From assembly GCF_030718935.1 (NCBI RefSeq), contig NZ_CP132194.1:2914001-2978000 (forward strand): DNA of 64,000 bases. Reading direction: 5' to 3'. The stretch comes from Psychrobacter sp. M13. Its GTDB lineage: Bacteria; Pseudomonadota; Gammaproteobacteria; Pseudomonadales; Moraxellaceae. The notes beneath the pieces were generated by a model that searched no databases, was not told the origin of the DNA, and worked only from the letters and a program-made list of their open reading frames with translations. Every line of letters starts with the position of its first letter. Within the stretch, counting starts at the first letter, position 1. Below are positions 1 through 8,818 of the stretch, piece after piece. The position numbers and the translations under genes were made by a program.

Positions 1-495
1 GGTCTAAAATTAGGCCATCGTGTGGCATTACAAGCGGATACCGAGCGGATGCTAAAGTTCTGTCAAGCGGCTGAAAATTTGAAAAATGGTAAGTCGGCTT
101 ATGGCGTGCCTGAGCTGGCTTATTTTTATAACTGGTCAGATGTACAAGAGTATTCTGAGACCTCTGAGGGTAGCGATCTTAAGACTTTAGTCAAGCTAGT
201 CGATGATCATGGTACTAAGGTATTAACTCAAGCAGTAAATAGTCTTACTAAAATTGAAAATGCTGATTATGTCATCTCAACCGCGCATAAAGCTAAAGGG
301 CTGGAATGGGGTAAAGTGCAATTAGATGATGACTTTTATTATGATGTCACAACTAACGGTATTAAGATTAGTCCTGAGGAATTGCGCTTGCTATATGTGG
401 CTTGTACCCGCGCACAAGTGAACTTAGATATTGCTAATATTCAACCGCTGATATCAGGATTGCAGACGGGTAAAAAGGTTATTTATGGGAGTTAG
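1..495 (+). CDS. UvrD/Rep-family DNA helicase, C-terminal fragment (5' end outside window)
   Basis: The frame is open to the left edge, so only the last 164 residues of a longer protein are visible; the GTG at 22 is probably not the real start. Seen: a helicase motif V-like segment (TAHKAKGLEWGKVQ) followed by a motif VI-like segment (LRLLYVACTRAQ), the usual end of superfamily 1A helicases such as UvrD, Rep and PcrA. Known for the family: ATP-driven 3'-5' unwinding in repair or replication restart. Inference: a UvrD-like helicase. Motifs I-IV cannot be seen, so the subfamily is unknown. A nested palindrome follows at 543-612. Confidence 0.8.
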   Translation, partial: GLKLGHRVALQADTERMLKFCQAAENLKNGKSAYGVPELAYFYNWSDVQEYSETSEGSDLKTLVKLVDDHGTKVLTQAVNSLTKIENADYVISTAHKAKGLEWGKVQLDDDFYYDVTTNGIKISPEELRLLYVACTRAQVNLDIANIQPLISGLQTGKKVIYGS

Positions 496-542
496 GTTTG
501 GTTAGATATATTCAAAGTTCTTTAAACTGAGCTTGATTCTTT

Positions 543-612
543 GTAGGCTGGGTTTTTAACCCAGCATTTATACTTTGCAAAGTCTTGTAGCTGGGTTAAA
601 AACCCAGCCTAC
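543..612. repeat. Nested inverted repeat (short dispersed palindrome)
   Basis: Two perfectly complementary 23-nt arms at 543-565 and 590-612 are separated by 24 nt. Each arm is itself a hairpin: gctgggtt, a 3-nt loop, aacccagc. It lies between two convergent genes, so it may also act as a bidirectional terminator. The gctgggtt core resembles the palindrome at 37372-37389. Confidence 0.85.
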
Positions 613-663
613 GCCAACTGTAACTTTTCATAAGGTTTTCCATTATGAAAAGTTATTAGGAAA

Positions 664-1029
664 TTATAATCTTGGTTCGATACCATTTGGACAAATCCTT
701 ACTTTATACTTGCCACCCATTTTCTCTGATTTTCCGTCCACAATAATTGATCCGTCTATCTTGTCATATGAGTAGTCTTGCCAATTATCCGTAAAACCTA
801 AATGATGTGATTTGCTTTGAAAATCACCACATTCAAAAATTTCAATATCACCATCATTAATTCCATTTCTGTGTACACGTACTGTGCAGTTTTCCCTTTG
901 AACACCATATTTAATAGAGTCATAAGTTACTCTTGCTGAGAAAAAAAGATGACCAACAGGTTCAACTTTAAAGTTAATCGTATTTCTCCACTCATTAAGA
1001 AACTCATTTATTGCTAAAAAATTATTCAT
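664..1029 (-). CDS. Hypothetical protein, 121 aa
   Basis: Not recognised. The start ATG at 1029 is supported by an AAGGA ribosome binding site 9 nt upstream. The protein has no signal peptide and no membrane segment. It is mixed alpha/beta in character with many aromatic residues, and the C-terminal half has charged beta-like stretches (DGDIEIFECGDF; IDGSIIVDGKSEK). Base composition is more AT-rich than in dusC next to it, which hints at an accessory gene. It is monocistronic, convergent with the helicase fragment and divergent from dusC. No function is assigned. Confidence 0.6.
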   Translation of the reverse strand: MNNFLAINEFLNEWRNTINFKVEPVGHLFFSARVTYDSIKYGVQRENCTVRVHRNGINDGDIEIFECGDFQSKSHHLGFTDNWQDYSYDKIDGSIIVDGKSEKMGGKYKVRICPNGIEPRL

Positions 1030-1176
1030 CTTAATTTTTCCTTTTAATTTATGGATTAATATCGTATTCAGTTAGTAGTCAACTACAAGGTTTGAAGTAA
1101 GGTTATTAAAAACTATGAACTCAAATCAACACAAATAAATTGAGATAAGCTATCATACCTTTTTATATCACACCCT

Positions 1177-2181
1177 ATGAACGCAATGTCATTTTCCGAT
1201 AAATTCTTCGCCAACCCCGTCCGTCTCCTAGCGCCAATGGAAGGCTTGACCGATCCTCTCATGCGGCAAATATTAACGCAGATTGCCGCTGATTTAGGTC
1301 GCCCTTATGATTGGTCAGTGAGTGAGTTTATTCGCGTGACTCAGCATGTCTTGCCTGCGCATGTCTTCTATCGATTCGTGCCAGAATTACATAATGATGC
1401 TAGGACGACATCAGGTACGCCTATTCATATCCAATTGCTTGGTAGCGAAGCCCAACTGATGGCAGAGAATGCTGCCTATGCTTGTGAGCTTGGCGCCCCT
1501 GCTATCGATATTAATTTTGGTTGTCCCGCTAAGACCGTCAATAGCCATCGCGGTGGCTCAGTATTGTTGGATGAACCTGAGGTAATGTACGAGATTATCA
1601 GTGCGGTACGTCAAGCCGTGCCTAACGATATTCCAGTCTCCGCCAAGATACGTCTCGGCTATACCGATACTAGTAGAATGGATGATATTCGCGGCGCTAT
1701 CGCAGCTAGCGGTACAGATTGGCTGACTATTCATGCACGCACCAAAACCCAAGGCTATAAGCCACCTGCTTATTGGGATAAGATTCAGAGCTTTAATGCC
1801 CTCGATATACCTGTCATCGCTAATGGTGAGATTTGGAATAGCGAACAAGCCCTAAACTGTATGCAGCAGTCAGCAACTCAGCATCTGATGTTAGGTCGAG
1901 GAGCAGTGACACGCCCAGATTTACTAGCGCAAGTAGAAAAGTCGACTGGGAATAATTTGATTGATAATGCTGAGTTATCTTGGCAAGTGCTATTGAATCA
2001 TCAGATTAAATTCTTAGAGGGCGCCGCAAAAAACGATGTGGTACTAGTCGGTCGCTATAAGCAGTGGCTCGGTATGCTGAGTAAAGGCTACGTTGAAGCG
2101 CAGCCTTTATGGAATGAGATTAAGCGCGAGAGAAATAGAGTAGCTATTATTGAAACGCTGAAAACTAGCTTGCAACAATAA
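1177..2181 (+). CDS. dusC: tRNA-dihydrouridine synthase C
   Basis: Flavin enzyme that reduces uridine to dihydrouridine in tRNA; DusC in E. coli modifies U16. Seen: N-terminal LLAPMEGLTDPLMR, the central INFGCPAKTVNSHRGG that carries the catalytic cysteine of the Dus family, then HARTKTQGYKPP, IPVIANGEIW and LMLGRGAVTRPDL of the FMN-binding TIM barrel. The length of 334 aa is slightly above E. coli DusC (about 315) and the order of motifs matches DusC better than DusA or DusB (SEFIRVTQHVLPAHVF region). A second in-frame ATG at 1186 could be the real start, as no good ribosome binding site precedes either. It appears monocistronic. Confidence 0.9.
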   Translation: MNAMSFSDKFFANPVRLLAPMEGLTDPLMRQILTQIAADLGRPYDWSVSEFIRVTQHVLPAHVFYRFVPELHNDARTTSGTPIHIQLLGSEAQLMAENAAYACELGAPAIDINFGCPAKTVNSHRGGSVLLDEPEVMYEIISAVRQAVPNDIPVSAKIRLGYTDTSRMDDIRGAIAASGTDWLTIHARTKTQGYKPPAYWDKIQSFNALDIPVIANGEIWNSEQALNCMQQSATQHLMLGRGAVTRPDLLAQVEKSTGNNLIDNAELSWQVLLNHQIKFLEGAAKNDVVLVGRYKQWLGMLSKGYVEAQPLWNEIKRERNRVAIIETLKTSLQQ

Positions 2182-2268
2182 TCACTTTTATAATAAGAAT
2201 TTTTTGAATCGTTAGCCACTATAACTATTAAAATTACAGCGTTTTAGCATTAAAAGATTGCCAAAGTC

Positions 2269-2694
2269 TTAAACACTAATGCGAATTGCTAGATAGAACA
2301 ACATCAAACTACATACCATCGATAATACCCAAAGTATTGAGCGAAACATCGGCAAGTTAGTAATATAAGCGACGCAGTAGCCAATGCGGATCAGCACATA
2401 TAACCAAGCTAAAATATTGATAATGGACTGTGGCACAAAAAATAGCATCGCAACTAACACTGCTGCCAGAAATATCGGCAGCGTCTCATAACTGTTTTGT
2501 TGAGCGGCATTAGCTCTTGCTGCTAACCCCGTGGCATTTTGCATAAAATCACGAGGATTGGCATTGTTCCTGATCTTAAATCCGCCAAACACCTTAGCCG
2601 CTAGAGAAACCAACCACGGCAATAAACTAGCAACTAGCATTGCCCATATTGCTGACGCTGCGGTATCAGAGATAAATCCAAAAAGCATATTCAT
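2269..2694 (-). CDS. MAPEG-family membrane protein
   Basis: A 141-aa integral membrane protein with about four hydrophobic segments (roughly residues 10-32, 70-88, 88-108 and 118-139). The segment ARANAAQQNSYETLPIF matches the conserved MAPEG (membrane-associated eicosanoid/glutathione metabolism) motif. Known: some family members are glutathione transferases or peroxidases; the bacterial substrate is usually undefined. It starts 14 nt after the OsmC-family gene on the same strand, so the two are likely cotranscribed; both families are tied to thiol or peroxide chemistry, which suggests a redox-stress role by inference only. Confidence 0.85.
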   Translation of the reverse strand: MNMLFGFISDTAASAIWAMLVASLLPWLVSLAAKVFGGFKIRNNANPRDFMQNATGLAARANAAQQNSYETLPIFLAAVLVAMLFFVPQSIINILAWLYVLIRIGYCVAYITNLPMFRSILWVLSMVCSLMLFYLAIRISV

Positions 2695-2708
2695 AATCTC
2701 AATGACCC

Positions 2709-3122
2709 CTACCCTGCAATCACTTCATAATCATGAGTGATATTTACGCCACCTTGCACCAGCATACGACTAGCCGAGCAATACTTTTCCGCAGAAAGTC
2801 TAATCGCTCTTTCGACTTGCTTGTCTGCTATATCAGAACCTGTGACTACAAAATGCATATGGATAGCGGTATAAACAGCGGGAACAGTTTCGGCCCGCTC
2901 AGCGGTCAACTCACAACGCACATCCGTTACCTCTTGACGTGACTTTTGTAGTATCGATACCACATCATAACTCGCACAGCCGCCAAGTCCGAGCAATATC
3001 AGCTCCATTGGACTCGCGCCTTTTTCTTTATCCGCATCTATCTGTACATTATGCCCTGATGGCGATACGCCCATAAAAGCTTTGCTCTCTTGCCAAGTAA
3101 CGCTTGCTTTTGACTCTGCCAT
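2709..3122 (-). CDS. OsmC/Ohr-family protein
   Basis: 137 aa. Seen: the OsmC-fold core with MELILLGLGGCASYDVVSIL, containing the first conserved cysteine, and the second cysteine in LSAEKYCSASRML. Known: OsmC/Ohr proteins are homodimeric thiol peroxidases that detoxify organic hydroperoxides with this cysteine pair. The lack of the Ohr-type N-terminus and the SAEKYCS form place it in the general OsmC (YhfA-like) group rather than Ohr. First gene of a probable two-gene unit with the MAPEG protein downstream. Confidence 0.88.
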   Translation of the reverse strand: MAESKASVTWQESKAFMGVSPSGHNVQIDADKEKGASPMELILLGLGGCASYDVVSILQKSRQEVTDVRCELTAERAETVPAVYTAIHMHFVVTGSDIADKQVERAIRLSAEKYCSASRMLVQGGVNITHDYEVIAG

Positions 3123-3491
3123 TGTTAACTATCCTTTTTTTAAATCTCTACTCATATAAAGTAAAATTAGTGCTGAAATTTTAGGTGTTCAGTTTAGCAC
3201 AAGCTAAAAGCTGTTTTTATAGCTCAATTGTCATAGCTAAAATTATCTACTATTACCTGTTTAGATAATCGCTACTTTTAGATAGCAATCCTGATTCAAT
3301 TATTATCACCATACATAGTCGTGAAACATTTTATAGCAAAATATTGTTACACATTTTGATGGTTTCTTGGTTTAATAGCAGTAATGAAACTCATTTTTAT
3401 CAGGTAGCTATAGTAGTCACCCAATAATAATTATGACTACTGTTTATACCCTGTAAAAACGAGATCTTTTAAATGATTAAAAGGTTACGCT
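3123..3491. other. Intergenic region between divergent OsmC-family gene and rppH
   Basis: This 369-bp AT-rich region must hold two divergent promoters, but I could not fix either with confidence. One imperfect feature is visible: 8-nt complementary arms at 3412-3419 and 3434-3441 (agtagtca / tgactact) about 50 bp upstream of rppH. No small open frame with a ribosome binding site was seen. Confidence 0.4.
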
Positions 3492-4013
3492 ATGATAGAT
3501 GCAGACGGCTTTCGCGCCAATGTCGGCATCATCTTGGCGAATACACAAGGACAAGTGCTATGGGCAAAACGCATTGGTCATAACGCTTGGCAGTTTCCTC
3601 AAGGTGGTATTGACCGTGGGGAGACGCCAATGGATGCGATGTATCGAGAGCTCTGGGAAGAGGTCGGATTACACCCGCGTCATGTAGACTTACTGGCAGT
3701 TACCCAAGATTGGCTACGTTACCGTTTGCCCAATCGTTACGTGCGCCATGGACAACACCCTTTGTGTATTGGGCAAAAACAGAAGTGGTTTTTGCTGCGC
3801 TTAGATGAGCTGAACACTCAACACATCCGCTTTGATGAAGGCAAGCCAGAATTTGACCATTGGCAATGGGTCAGCTACTGGTATCCCCTCGGACAAGTGA
3901 TTCACTTTAAACGCGGAGTATATCGCCGAGCTTTACAGGAGCTAGTACGTGAGCTACCGCTAAAGCAAGAGCTGATTATCCCAGAACAGGACAATCATTT
4001 ACTGATGGAATAA
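3492..4013 (+). CDS. rppH: RNA pyrophosphohydrolase RppH
   Basis: A Nudix hydrolase that removes pyrophosphate from the 5' end of mRNAs and so starts 5'-dependent decay by RNase E. Seen: N-terminal [15 protein letters not shown], typical of RppH, and a complete Nudix box beginning at [20 protein letters not shown] with the REx2EE metal-binding core. The length of 173 aa matches the gammaproteobacterial family (about 160-176). The ATG is preceded by an AAAAGG-type site. It is followed by an intrinsic terminator, so it is probably a single-gene unit. An overlapping short frame at 3499 is a shadow. Confidence 0.95.
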   Translation: MIDADGFRANVGIILANTQGQVLWAKRIGHNAWQFPQGGIDRGETPMDAMYRELWEEVGLHPRHVDLLAVTQDWLRYRLPNRYVRHGQHPLCIGQKQKWFLLRLDELNTQHIRFDEGKPEFDHWQWVSYWYPLGQVIHFKRGVYRRALQELVRELPLKQELIIPEQDNHLLME

Positions 4014-4036
4014 ATAGATGATTTGATTTATAAAGT

Positions 4037-4090
4037 AAAAACACCTTTGTTAGGCGCTAGCATCTTTAGCGTTTAACAGAGGTTTTTTTA
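4037..4090 (+). terminator. Intrinsic terminator of rppH
   Basis: Long imperfect hairpin: the arm starting aaaacacctttgttaggcgcta pairs with tagcgtttaacagaggtttt around a gcatctt-like loop, followed by a T run (4083-4089). Confidence 0.75.
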
Positions 4091-4173
4091 TGTCTAATGC
4101 TGAGAGCACAATTCAAGAATTATATATCAAACCCAAAATATATGACTAAAAGTGCTCGACTCGTTTAGCTTTT

Positions 4174-4222
4174 GTAGGGTGCGCTACGCCTACTATTAAT
4201 GGTGCGATGGAGCGTACCCTAC
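4174..4222. repeat. Short dispersed palindrome, gtagggtgcgct type
   Basis: Arms at 4174-4185 (gtagggtgcgct) and 4211-4222 (agcgtaccctac) pair with one mismatch around a 25-nt centre. Related cores are present at 9443 and 30669. It lies between the convergent rppH and NRDE genes. Confidence 0.7.
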
Positions 4223-4254
4223 GGCTTGATTCATCTTATAAATCTAAACATAAT

Positions 4255-5088
4255 TTAAAGATCGGTCGTTTCACGACTAATAAGTTGAGCTTTTAGTTCT
4301 GACTCATCAGCTTTTGTACAGCGTAGAGTTAAAATACTTTGCGTTCTAGTGCCATAGCTTGGCATTTTTATAGCGGTATCGTTTAAAACTATCGGTGCGA
4401 TAAACACTGATGATAATGCTTGCTCAATTGGCTTTGCTACACCTGTTTTAGGTAATTTATTCTCAGGTGCCAATGTCTTATCAGACATCACGTCAAGGGC
4501 AGCATCTTGCCAATAATCTAAACGGCTATCCTCACCTATTAACGGCAATACTTCTTGTCTTAAACGTCCGCGCAATTTTTCAGTTTTAAACCAACCCTCA
4601 TCAGGCTGACCATTAGAGAACACATGCAGACCTGAGTGTAGCGCTGTTGGCGCATAGCCGCGATTATTGACAATAACCGCTTGCTTATCGTTGCCAATAA
4701 TCAAATTAAACCCTGCATAATTTTGCAAATTTATTTGCCTTGCAAAAGCCATTGGTGATAAATCGCTGGTCAGAAAGTTGGTGACTAATTCACCGCGCGA
4801 GCGCTCATCTGCACTTGCTTGCACGCCATCACGAAAGTTCAATACCGCGGCCCAACGTCCATTTTGTTTAGCAGTGACTTGATGTTGTTGTTGATACGAT
4901 TGTTGCTGCTTTTGTCGATAGACGCCTAGCCAAGTGCCACCACTTTGGCTATCACGACCCGCGTAGACTGGTTGATCTGACCACTGGTGTAAAGCCTGAG
5001 TTGGACGCTCAAGGAACTCATCACGATTAGACAATAGTACCAGTGGTAGTTCATCAAACAGCTGCCAAGCAATGGCGACGATGCACAT
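4255..5088 (-). CDS. NRDE/TANGO2-family protein
   Basis: 277 aa. The N-terminus MCIVAIAW with a leading Met-Cys and the LVLLSNRDEF motif about 20 residues in are the signature of the NRDE (TANGO2) family; GRDSQSGGTWLGV follows as in the family. Known: the N-terminal cysteine suggests an Ntn-hydrolase-like fold; in eukaryotes TANGO2 is linked to haem and acyl-CoA homeostasis; the bacterial role is not settled. A glutamine-rich stretch near residues 60-70 is an insert. The gene starts 25 nt after the DUF4139 gene, so the two probably share a transcript. Confidence 0.85.
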   Translation of the reverse strand: MCIVAIAWQLFDELPLVLLSNRDEFLERPTQALHQWSDQPVYAGRDSQSGGTWLGVYRQKQQQSYQQQHQVTAKQNGRWAAVLNFRDGVQASADERSRGELVTNFLTSDLSPMAFARQINLQNYAGFNLIIGNDKQAVIVNNRGYAPTALHSGLHVFSNGQPDEGWFKTEKLRGRLRQEVLPLIGEDSRLDYWQDAALDVMSDKTLAPENKLPKTGVAKPIEQALSSVFIAPIVLNDTAIKMPSYGTRTQSILTLRCTKADESELKAQLISRETTDL

Positions 5089-5113
5089 AGTTATCCTTGT
5101 TTAGTTGTTTATT

Positions 5114-6772
5114 TTAATAGTTGCCTGTTAACGTTTTTTTAGCAGGATAACTCAGCTGATAGGTACTTTGCACCGTTTGCGACTGCTGACTTGGCAAGTT
5201 AAATTCCCAAGCGACTATGCCTTTATTATCATTCCAATCGCGCTCAGTCACTGGTGGTGTATAGGTCGCATTGACTTTGAGGTCATCATCACGACTGATC
5301 GGCTCACTACCTAATACTTGCAGGCGAATAGGGCGAGTGTGCTGATTGGTAAACTGATAAGCTTGGGTTTTGGTTAAAGTCTGGGTGCGATTAAATGCGC
5401 CTTGGTCGCCTTGCTTGTCTTCATTATCCAATTGCTTGACGATCATATTAGGGTCAATACCAAAACCGATCCCTTGCTCTTTTAGCAGCTGATAGCTGTA
5501 GCGCGACTGACCGATGTAGTTATCGTCGCGGTACAACTGCAAGGAGCCATCCACCCAAGCTGGGGTCAAGAACGGTGCTGACGCATACCAATAGCCTGCC
5601 AGCTCAGCGCTTGGCGTACTACGAACCCAAACCTTACTAGGACCTGATTGCTCATCCAGCAAAGTCCGCACGCGGCGACCATCGCTAGGAATACTAATAC
5701 GCTGTGGTAGCTTATATTCAATAATGCCATTTTTATTCTGACTACTTACGGTAAAGCTAGGTAGCGGCGCCATACCAGCATCCATTGCATCAGCCTCAGA
5801 CATTCGTCCAGAGACCACAACAGGTACGGGAGCATAAGCAGGTTCCATCATCGGCTGCACACTAACGGTTTTATTATTTTCTTCATACAGCCCTAATCGC
5901 GGCACATTAGGCAATTGACCCGTGGTATTTTTATTAGGATTCACAGAGCTTAGCGTCAGGGGCACATTGATCCAGTTCTCACCCGTTTGCTGAGCAATGA
6001 CAGCCGATGCGGTAATAGCCAACTGCTCACTCTCAGTGTTAAGCCGCGCCTGATAGGTCGGCTGCCAACTCGCACCGCGCACTTGGTAATGTAGCTTAAC
6101 GGAACTTGGGCTGCGACTGGCTGTACGTACACTGACTTGGGTCACATTATTACGAGTAGAGGTCGTGCTGCCAGCCATCAGCTGATTGAGAGCATCCTGC
6201 GCCCGAGCTTGGCGCTGCTGAATATCTAATATTTTCTTATTAATAGCAGTGGCCTGAGTATCTAAGTCGCGCACATTATTAGCAAGCGTACCATCGATAC
6301 TGATTTGCGTCACTTTAGCTAAGTTTTGCAAATAGACTTTAGTTAAATAAGCGGCTTCTAATTCGGCATTAATATCTGCTAGATTATCTTGTCCAGTTTG
6401 TACTTTGGCATCGCCTTGATACTGACACTGCGCCGCCTGCTCCCCGCTCAAGTCTTCAATACTGACTTCACCGATATTGACGTTAGCAGCTGCTTGCACG
6501 CTCAAACTATCTTTATCTATAAATGGTGATAAACAAGAGAATACCAGCGTTTGCTCGCCGCTGCCATTGATAGGCAGTGCTCTAGTAACGCTAGCAAGAC
6601 CCTGATAGATAGTGACTTGCTCAACTTGGCTGTTAGCAGCTTGGATACTAGGGCTAATCATAGCCAGCGCAACGCTAGACAAGAGCACTGCTGCCAATCG
6701 TTTATCATTAATGAGTGGCTGATTTTTTGTATTCATTACAGTCAAAATCTTTGTTGATTGAAGCTTTTGCAT
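5114..6772 (-). CDS. DUF4140/DUF4139 domain protein (mucoidy-inhibitor MuiA-like), exported
   Basis: 552 aa. The start at 6772 is backed by a GAGGAAG site 7-8 nt upstream; an internal ATG 12 codons in has none. A signal peptide follows (about residues 26-46, AAVLLSSVALAM ending in SIQA-AN). The mature part has an N-terminal DUF4140-like beta domain, a predicted helical/coiled segment (about 120-200) and a large C-terminal DUF4139 domain (VKLHYQVRGASWQPTYQARL; GIVAWEFNLP). Known: family members are widespread, of unclear function, named after a Streptomyces gene. It is expected to act in the periplasm or cell surface. It is first in a likely two-gene unit with the NRDE gene. Confidence 0.8.
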   Translation of the reverse strand: MQKLQSTKILTVMNTKNQPLINDKRLAAVLLSSVALAMISPSIQAANSQVEQVTIYQGLASVTRALPINGSGEQTLVFSCLSPFIDKDSLSVQAAANVNIGEVSIEDLSGEQAAQCQYQGDAKVQTGQDNLADINAELEAAYLTKVYLQNLAKVTQISIDGTLANNVRDLDTQATAINKKILDIQQRQARAQDALNQLMAGSTTSTRNNVTQVSVRTASRSPSSVKLHYQVRGASWQPTYQARLNTESEQLAITASAVIAQQTGENWINVPLTLSSVNPNKNTTGQLPNVPRLGLYEENNKTVSVQPMMEPAYAPVPVVVSGRMSEADAMDAGMAPLPSFTVSSQNKNGIIEYKLPQRISIPSDGRRVRTLLDEQSGPSKVWVRSTPSAELAGYWYASAPFLTPAWVDGSLQLYRDDNYIGQSRYSYQLLKEQGIGFGIDPNMIVKQLDNEDKQGDQGAFNRTQTLTKTQAYQFTNQHTRPIRLQVLGSEPISRDDDLKVNATYTPPVTERDWNDNKGIVAWEFNLPSQQSQTVQSTYQLSYPAKKTLTGNY

Positions 6773-6917
6773 AAATACTTCCTCAAAATTTAAGAGCCGT
6801 TTTTCTATACTAGCGGTTTTTTATAGCCTTTGCTATTCATTGCATTATGCTAGTGTTCGTTCAAGTCGAATTTTGCTATTATAGTCAGCACTTTACTACC
6901 CTATTTAAGACACTTTT

Positions 6918-7802
6918 ATGATCATTCATCCCCAGTACGATCCCGTAGCCCTGTCTATGGGCCCAGTCGAAGTACACTGGTACGGTTTAATGTATTTGTT
7001 GGCCTTTGCAGCCGCTTACGGTTTGGCTTGGTATCGCAGCACCAAACGCGATAACTGGTCGACAGATATGGTCTCAGACTTAGTGTTTTTTGGTGCGCTT
7101 GGGGTGATATTAGGCGGTCGTATCGGCTACGTCTTATTTTATCAATTCGGTGAATTATTACAAAACCCAGCTTATCTGTTTAAAGTTTGGGAAGGCGGCA
7201 TGTCCTTTCACGGCGGCTTAATTGGCGTTGGTCTTGGCATGTTGTATTTTGCCCGTAAATATAAAAAGACCCCATTTCAAGTGCTCGACTTTATCGTACC
7301 TTGTGTACCGACAGGGTTATTATTCGGTCGTATAGGTAACTATATCAATGGCGAGCTATGGGGACGTGTCTCTGATGGCGGCTATAATTGGCTGACCTAT
7401 TTTCCGCAAGCGGCGCAAGCTGATTTGGCATTACTACAGACCAATCCTGCGCTTCAACAGCTAGTCACTGAGGTCAATGGCCAAGCGCTACTGCCACGCC
7501 ATCCCTCACAGCTTTATCAAGCGCTAACCGAAGGCCTACTACTGTTCCTACTCTTGTGGTGGTACTCAAGCAAGCCGCGTCCACGTATGGCCGTCACTGG
7601 TGTCTTTATGCTCGGTTATGGCTTTAGTCGCTTCATCGTCGAATTCTTCCGTCAGCCCGATGCTGATCAAGGGTTTATTCTTTTAGGCTGGGTGACTAAA
7701 GGGCAAATACTAAGTGCGCCAATGATTGTCATCGGCATTTTCTTAATTATTTACGCTTACAAGCGCGATATTTATGACTGGGGTCGCCAGTCGGCTTATT
7801 AA
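6918..7802 (+). CDS. lgt: Prolipoprotein diacylglyceryl transferase
   Basis: Inner-membrane enzyme that moves a diacylglyceryl group from phosphatidylglycerol to the lipobox cysteine, the first step of lipoprotein maturation. Seen: N-terminal VEVHWYGLMYLLAF, GGMSFHGGLIGVGLG with the conserved histidine, and GRIGNYINGELWGR, the Lgt signature with its essential arginine, then RHPSQLYQA. About seven hydrophobic segments span the 294 residues, a normal length. It is followed by thyA and folA, the common gammaproteobacterial order. Lipoproteins in this window with a lipobox (53846, 62754) would be substrates. Confidence 0.96.
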   Translation: MIIHPQYDPVALSMGPVEVHWYGLMYLLAFAAAYGLAWYRSTKRDNWSTDMVSDLVFFGALGVILGGRIGYVLFYQFGELLQNPAYLFKVWEGGMSFHGGLIGVGLGMLYFARKYKKTPFQVLDFIVPCVPTGLLFGRIGNYINGELWGRVSDGGYNWLTYFPQAAQADLALLQTNPALQQLVTEVNGQALLPRHPSQLYQALTEGLLLFLLLWWYSSKPRPRMAVTGVFMLGYGFSRFIVEFFRQPDADQGFILLGWVTKGQILSAPMIVIGIFLIIYAYKRDIYDWGRQSAY

Positions 7803-7904
7803 GATGTTTTGAAACTGAGGTAGCTTGAAATTGAGTAACATCAAAAGTAAATGACATTGAAAGTAAGTCATATTAAAACCAAAGATTATGGAATTTGAAA
7901 AGTC

Positions 7905-8762
7905 ATGATTACTACGAAGAATGAAGCGGCTTACCTTGATTTATTAAGGCTAGTATTAGCTGAAGGTACTGAAAAAGGCGATCGTACGGGTACAGGTACG
8001 TTAAGTCATTTTGGCGCACAATTACGCTTTGATTTACAGGCGGGCTTTCCGCTAATGACCACCAAAAAGGTACACTTTAAGTCCATCGCTTATGAGCTAC
8101 TATGGTTTTTGAGTGGTAGCACTCATGTCGATTATTTACAACAGAATAACGTACGTATCTGGAATGAATGGGCAACGGGTGAGCAGACTGCGCACTTTAA
8201 TCGCGTTGAAGGTGATTTAGGGCCTATATATGGTCATCAATGGCGTAATTATGGCGCTAGTAAAACAGCTACTGGATACAATCAGGATGGTGTTGATCAA
8301 ATCACTGACGTCATTGAGCAGATAAAAACCAATCCTAATTCGCGGCGCTTGATTGTCTCAGGTTGGAATCCAGCTGAGGCCAATCAGGTCGCATTGCCAC
8401 CTTGTCATACCCTATTTCAATTCTTTGTCGCGGATAATAAACTGTCTTGTCAGCTCTATCAGCGCTCAGCCGATTTATTCTTAGGTGTGCCGTTTAATAT
8501 TGCCAGCTATGCGCTACTCACCCACATGGTCGCGCAGGTTTGTGACTTAGAGGTCGGTGAGTTTATCTGGACAGGTGGTGATTGTCATATCTATCAAAAC
8601 CACCGCGAACAGGTAGAGTTGCAACTATCGCGCTCACTAATGATGCTTCCTACTTTAAAGTTAAACCCTGATGTAAAAGATATTCTTGACTTTAGATACG
8701 AAGATATTAGCGTTGAAAACTATGAGTCGCATCCTGCTATCAAGGCTAAAGTTGCAGTATAA
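7905..8762 (+). CDS. thyA: Thymidylate synthase
   Basis: Makes dTMP from dUMP using methylene-tetrahydrofolate, which is oxidised to dihydrofolate. Seen: [14 protein letters not shown] near the N-terminus (phosphate-binding arginine), [20 protein letters not shown] with the catalytic cysteine in PPCH, then [20 protein letters not shown] and GDCHIYQNH. The length of 285 aa sits slightly above the E. coli form (264). The gap to folA is 56 bp on the same strand, so ThyA and the reductase that recycles its product are probably coexpressed. Confidence 0.97.
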   Translation: MITTKNEAAYLDLLRLVLAEGTEKGDRTGTGTLSHFGAQLRFDLQAGFPLMTTKKVHFKSIAYELLWFLSGSTHVDYLQQNNVRIWNEWATGEQTAHFNRVEGDLGPIYGHQWRNYGASKTATGYNQDGVDQITDVIEQIKTNPNSRRLIVSGWNPAEANQVALPPCHTLFQFFVADNKLSCQLYQRSADLFLGVPFNIASYALLTHMVAQVCDLEVGEFIWTGGDCHIYQNHREQVELQLSRSLMMLPTLKLNPDVKDILDFRYEDISVENYESHPAIKAKVAV

Positions 8763-8818
8763 AAGCTATTTTTTACACTGTTTTGACGTGATTTTTCAAT
8801 AAGCAAAAAGGACATTTT

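Noticed and set aside
575..775. 66-codon plus-strand frame over the palindrome
   Set aside because: It runs across the second repeat arm and over the 3' end of the better-supported minus-strand gene at 664-1029.
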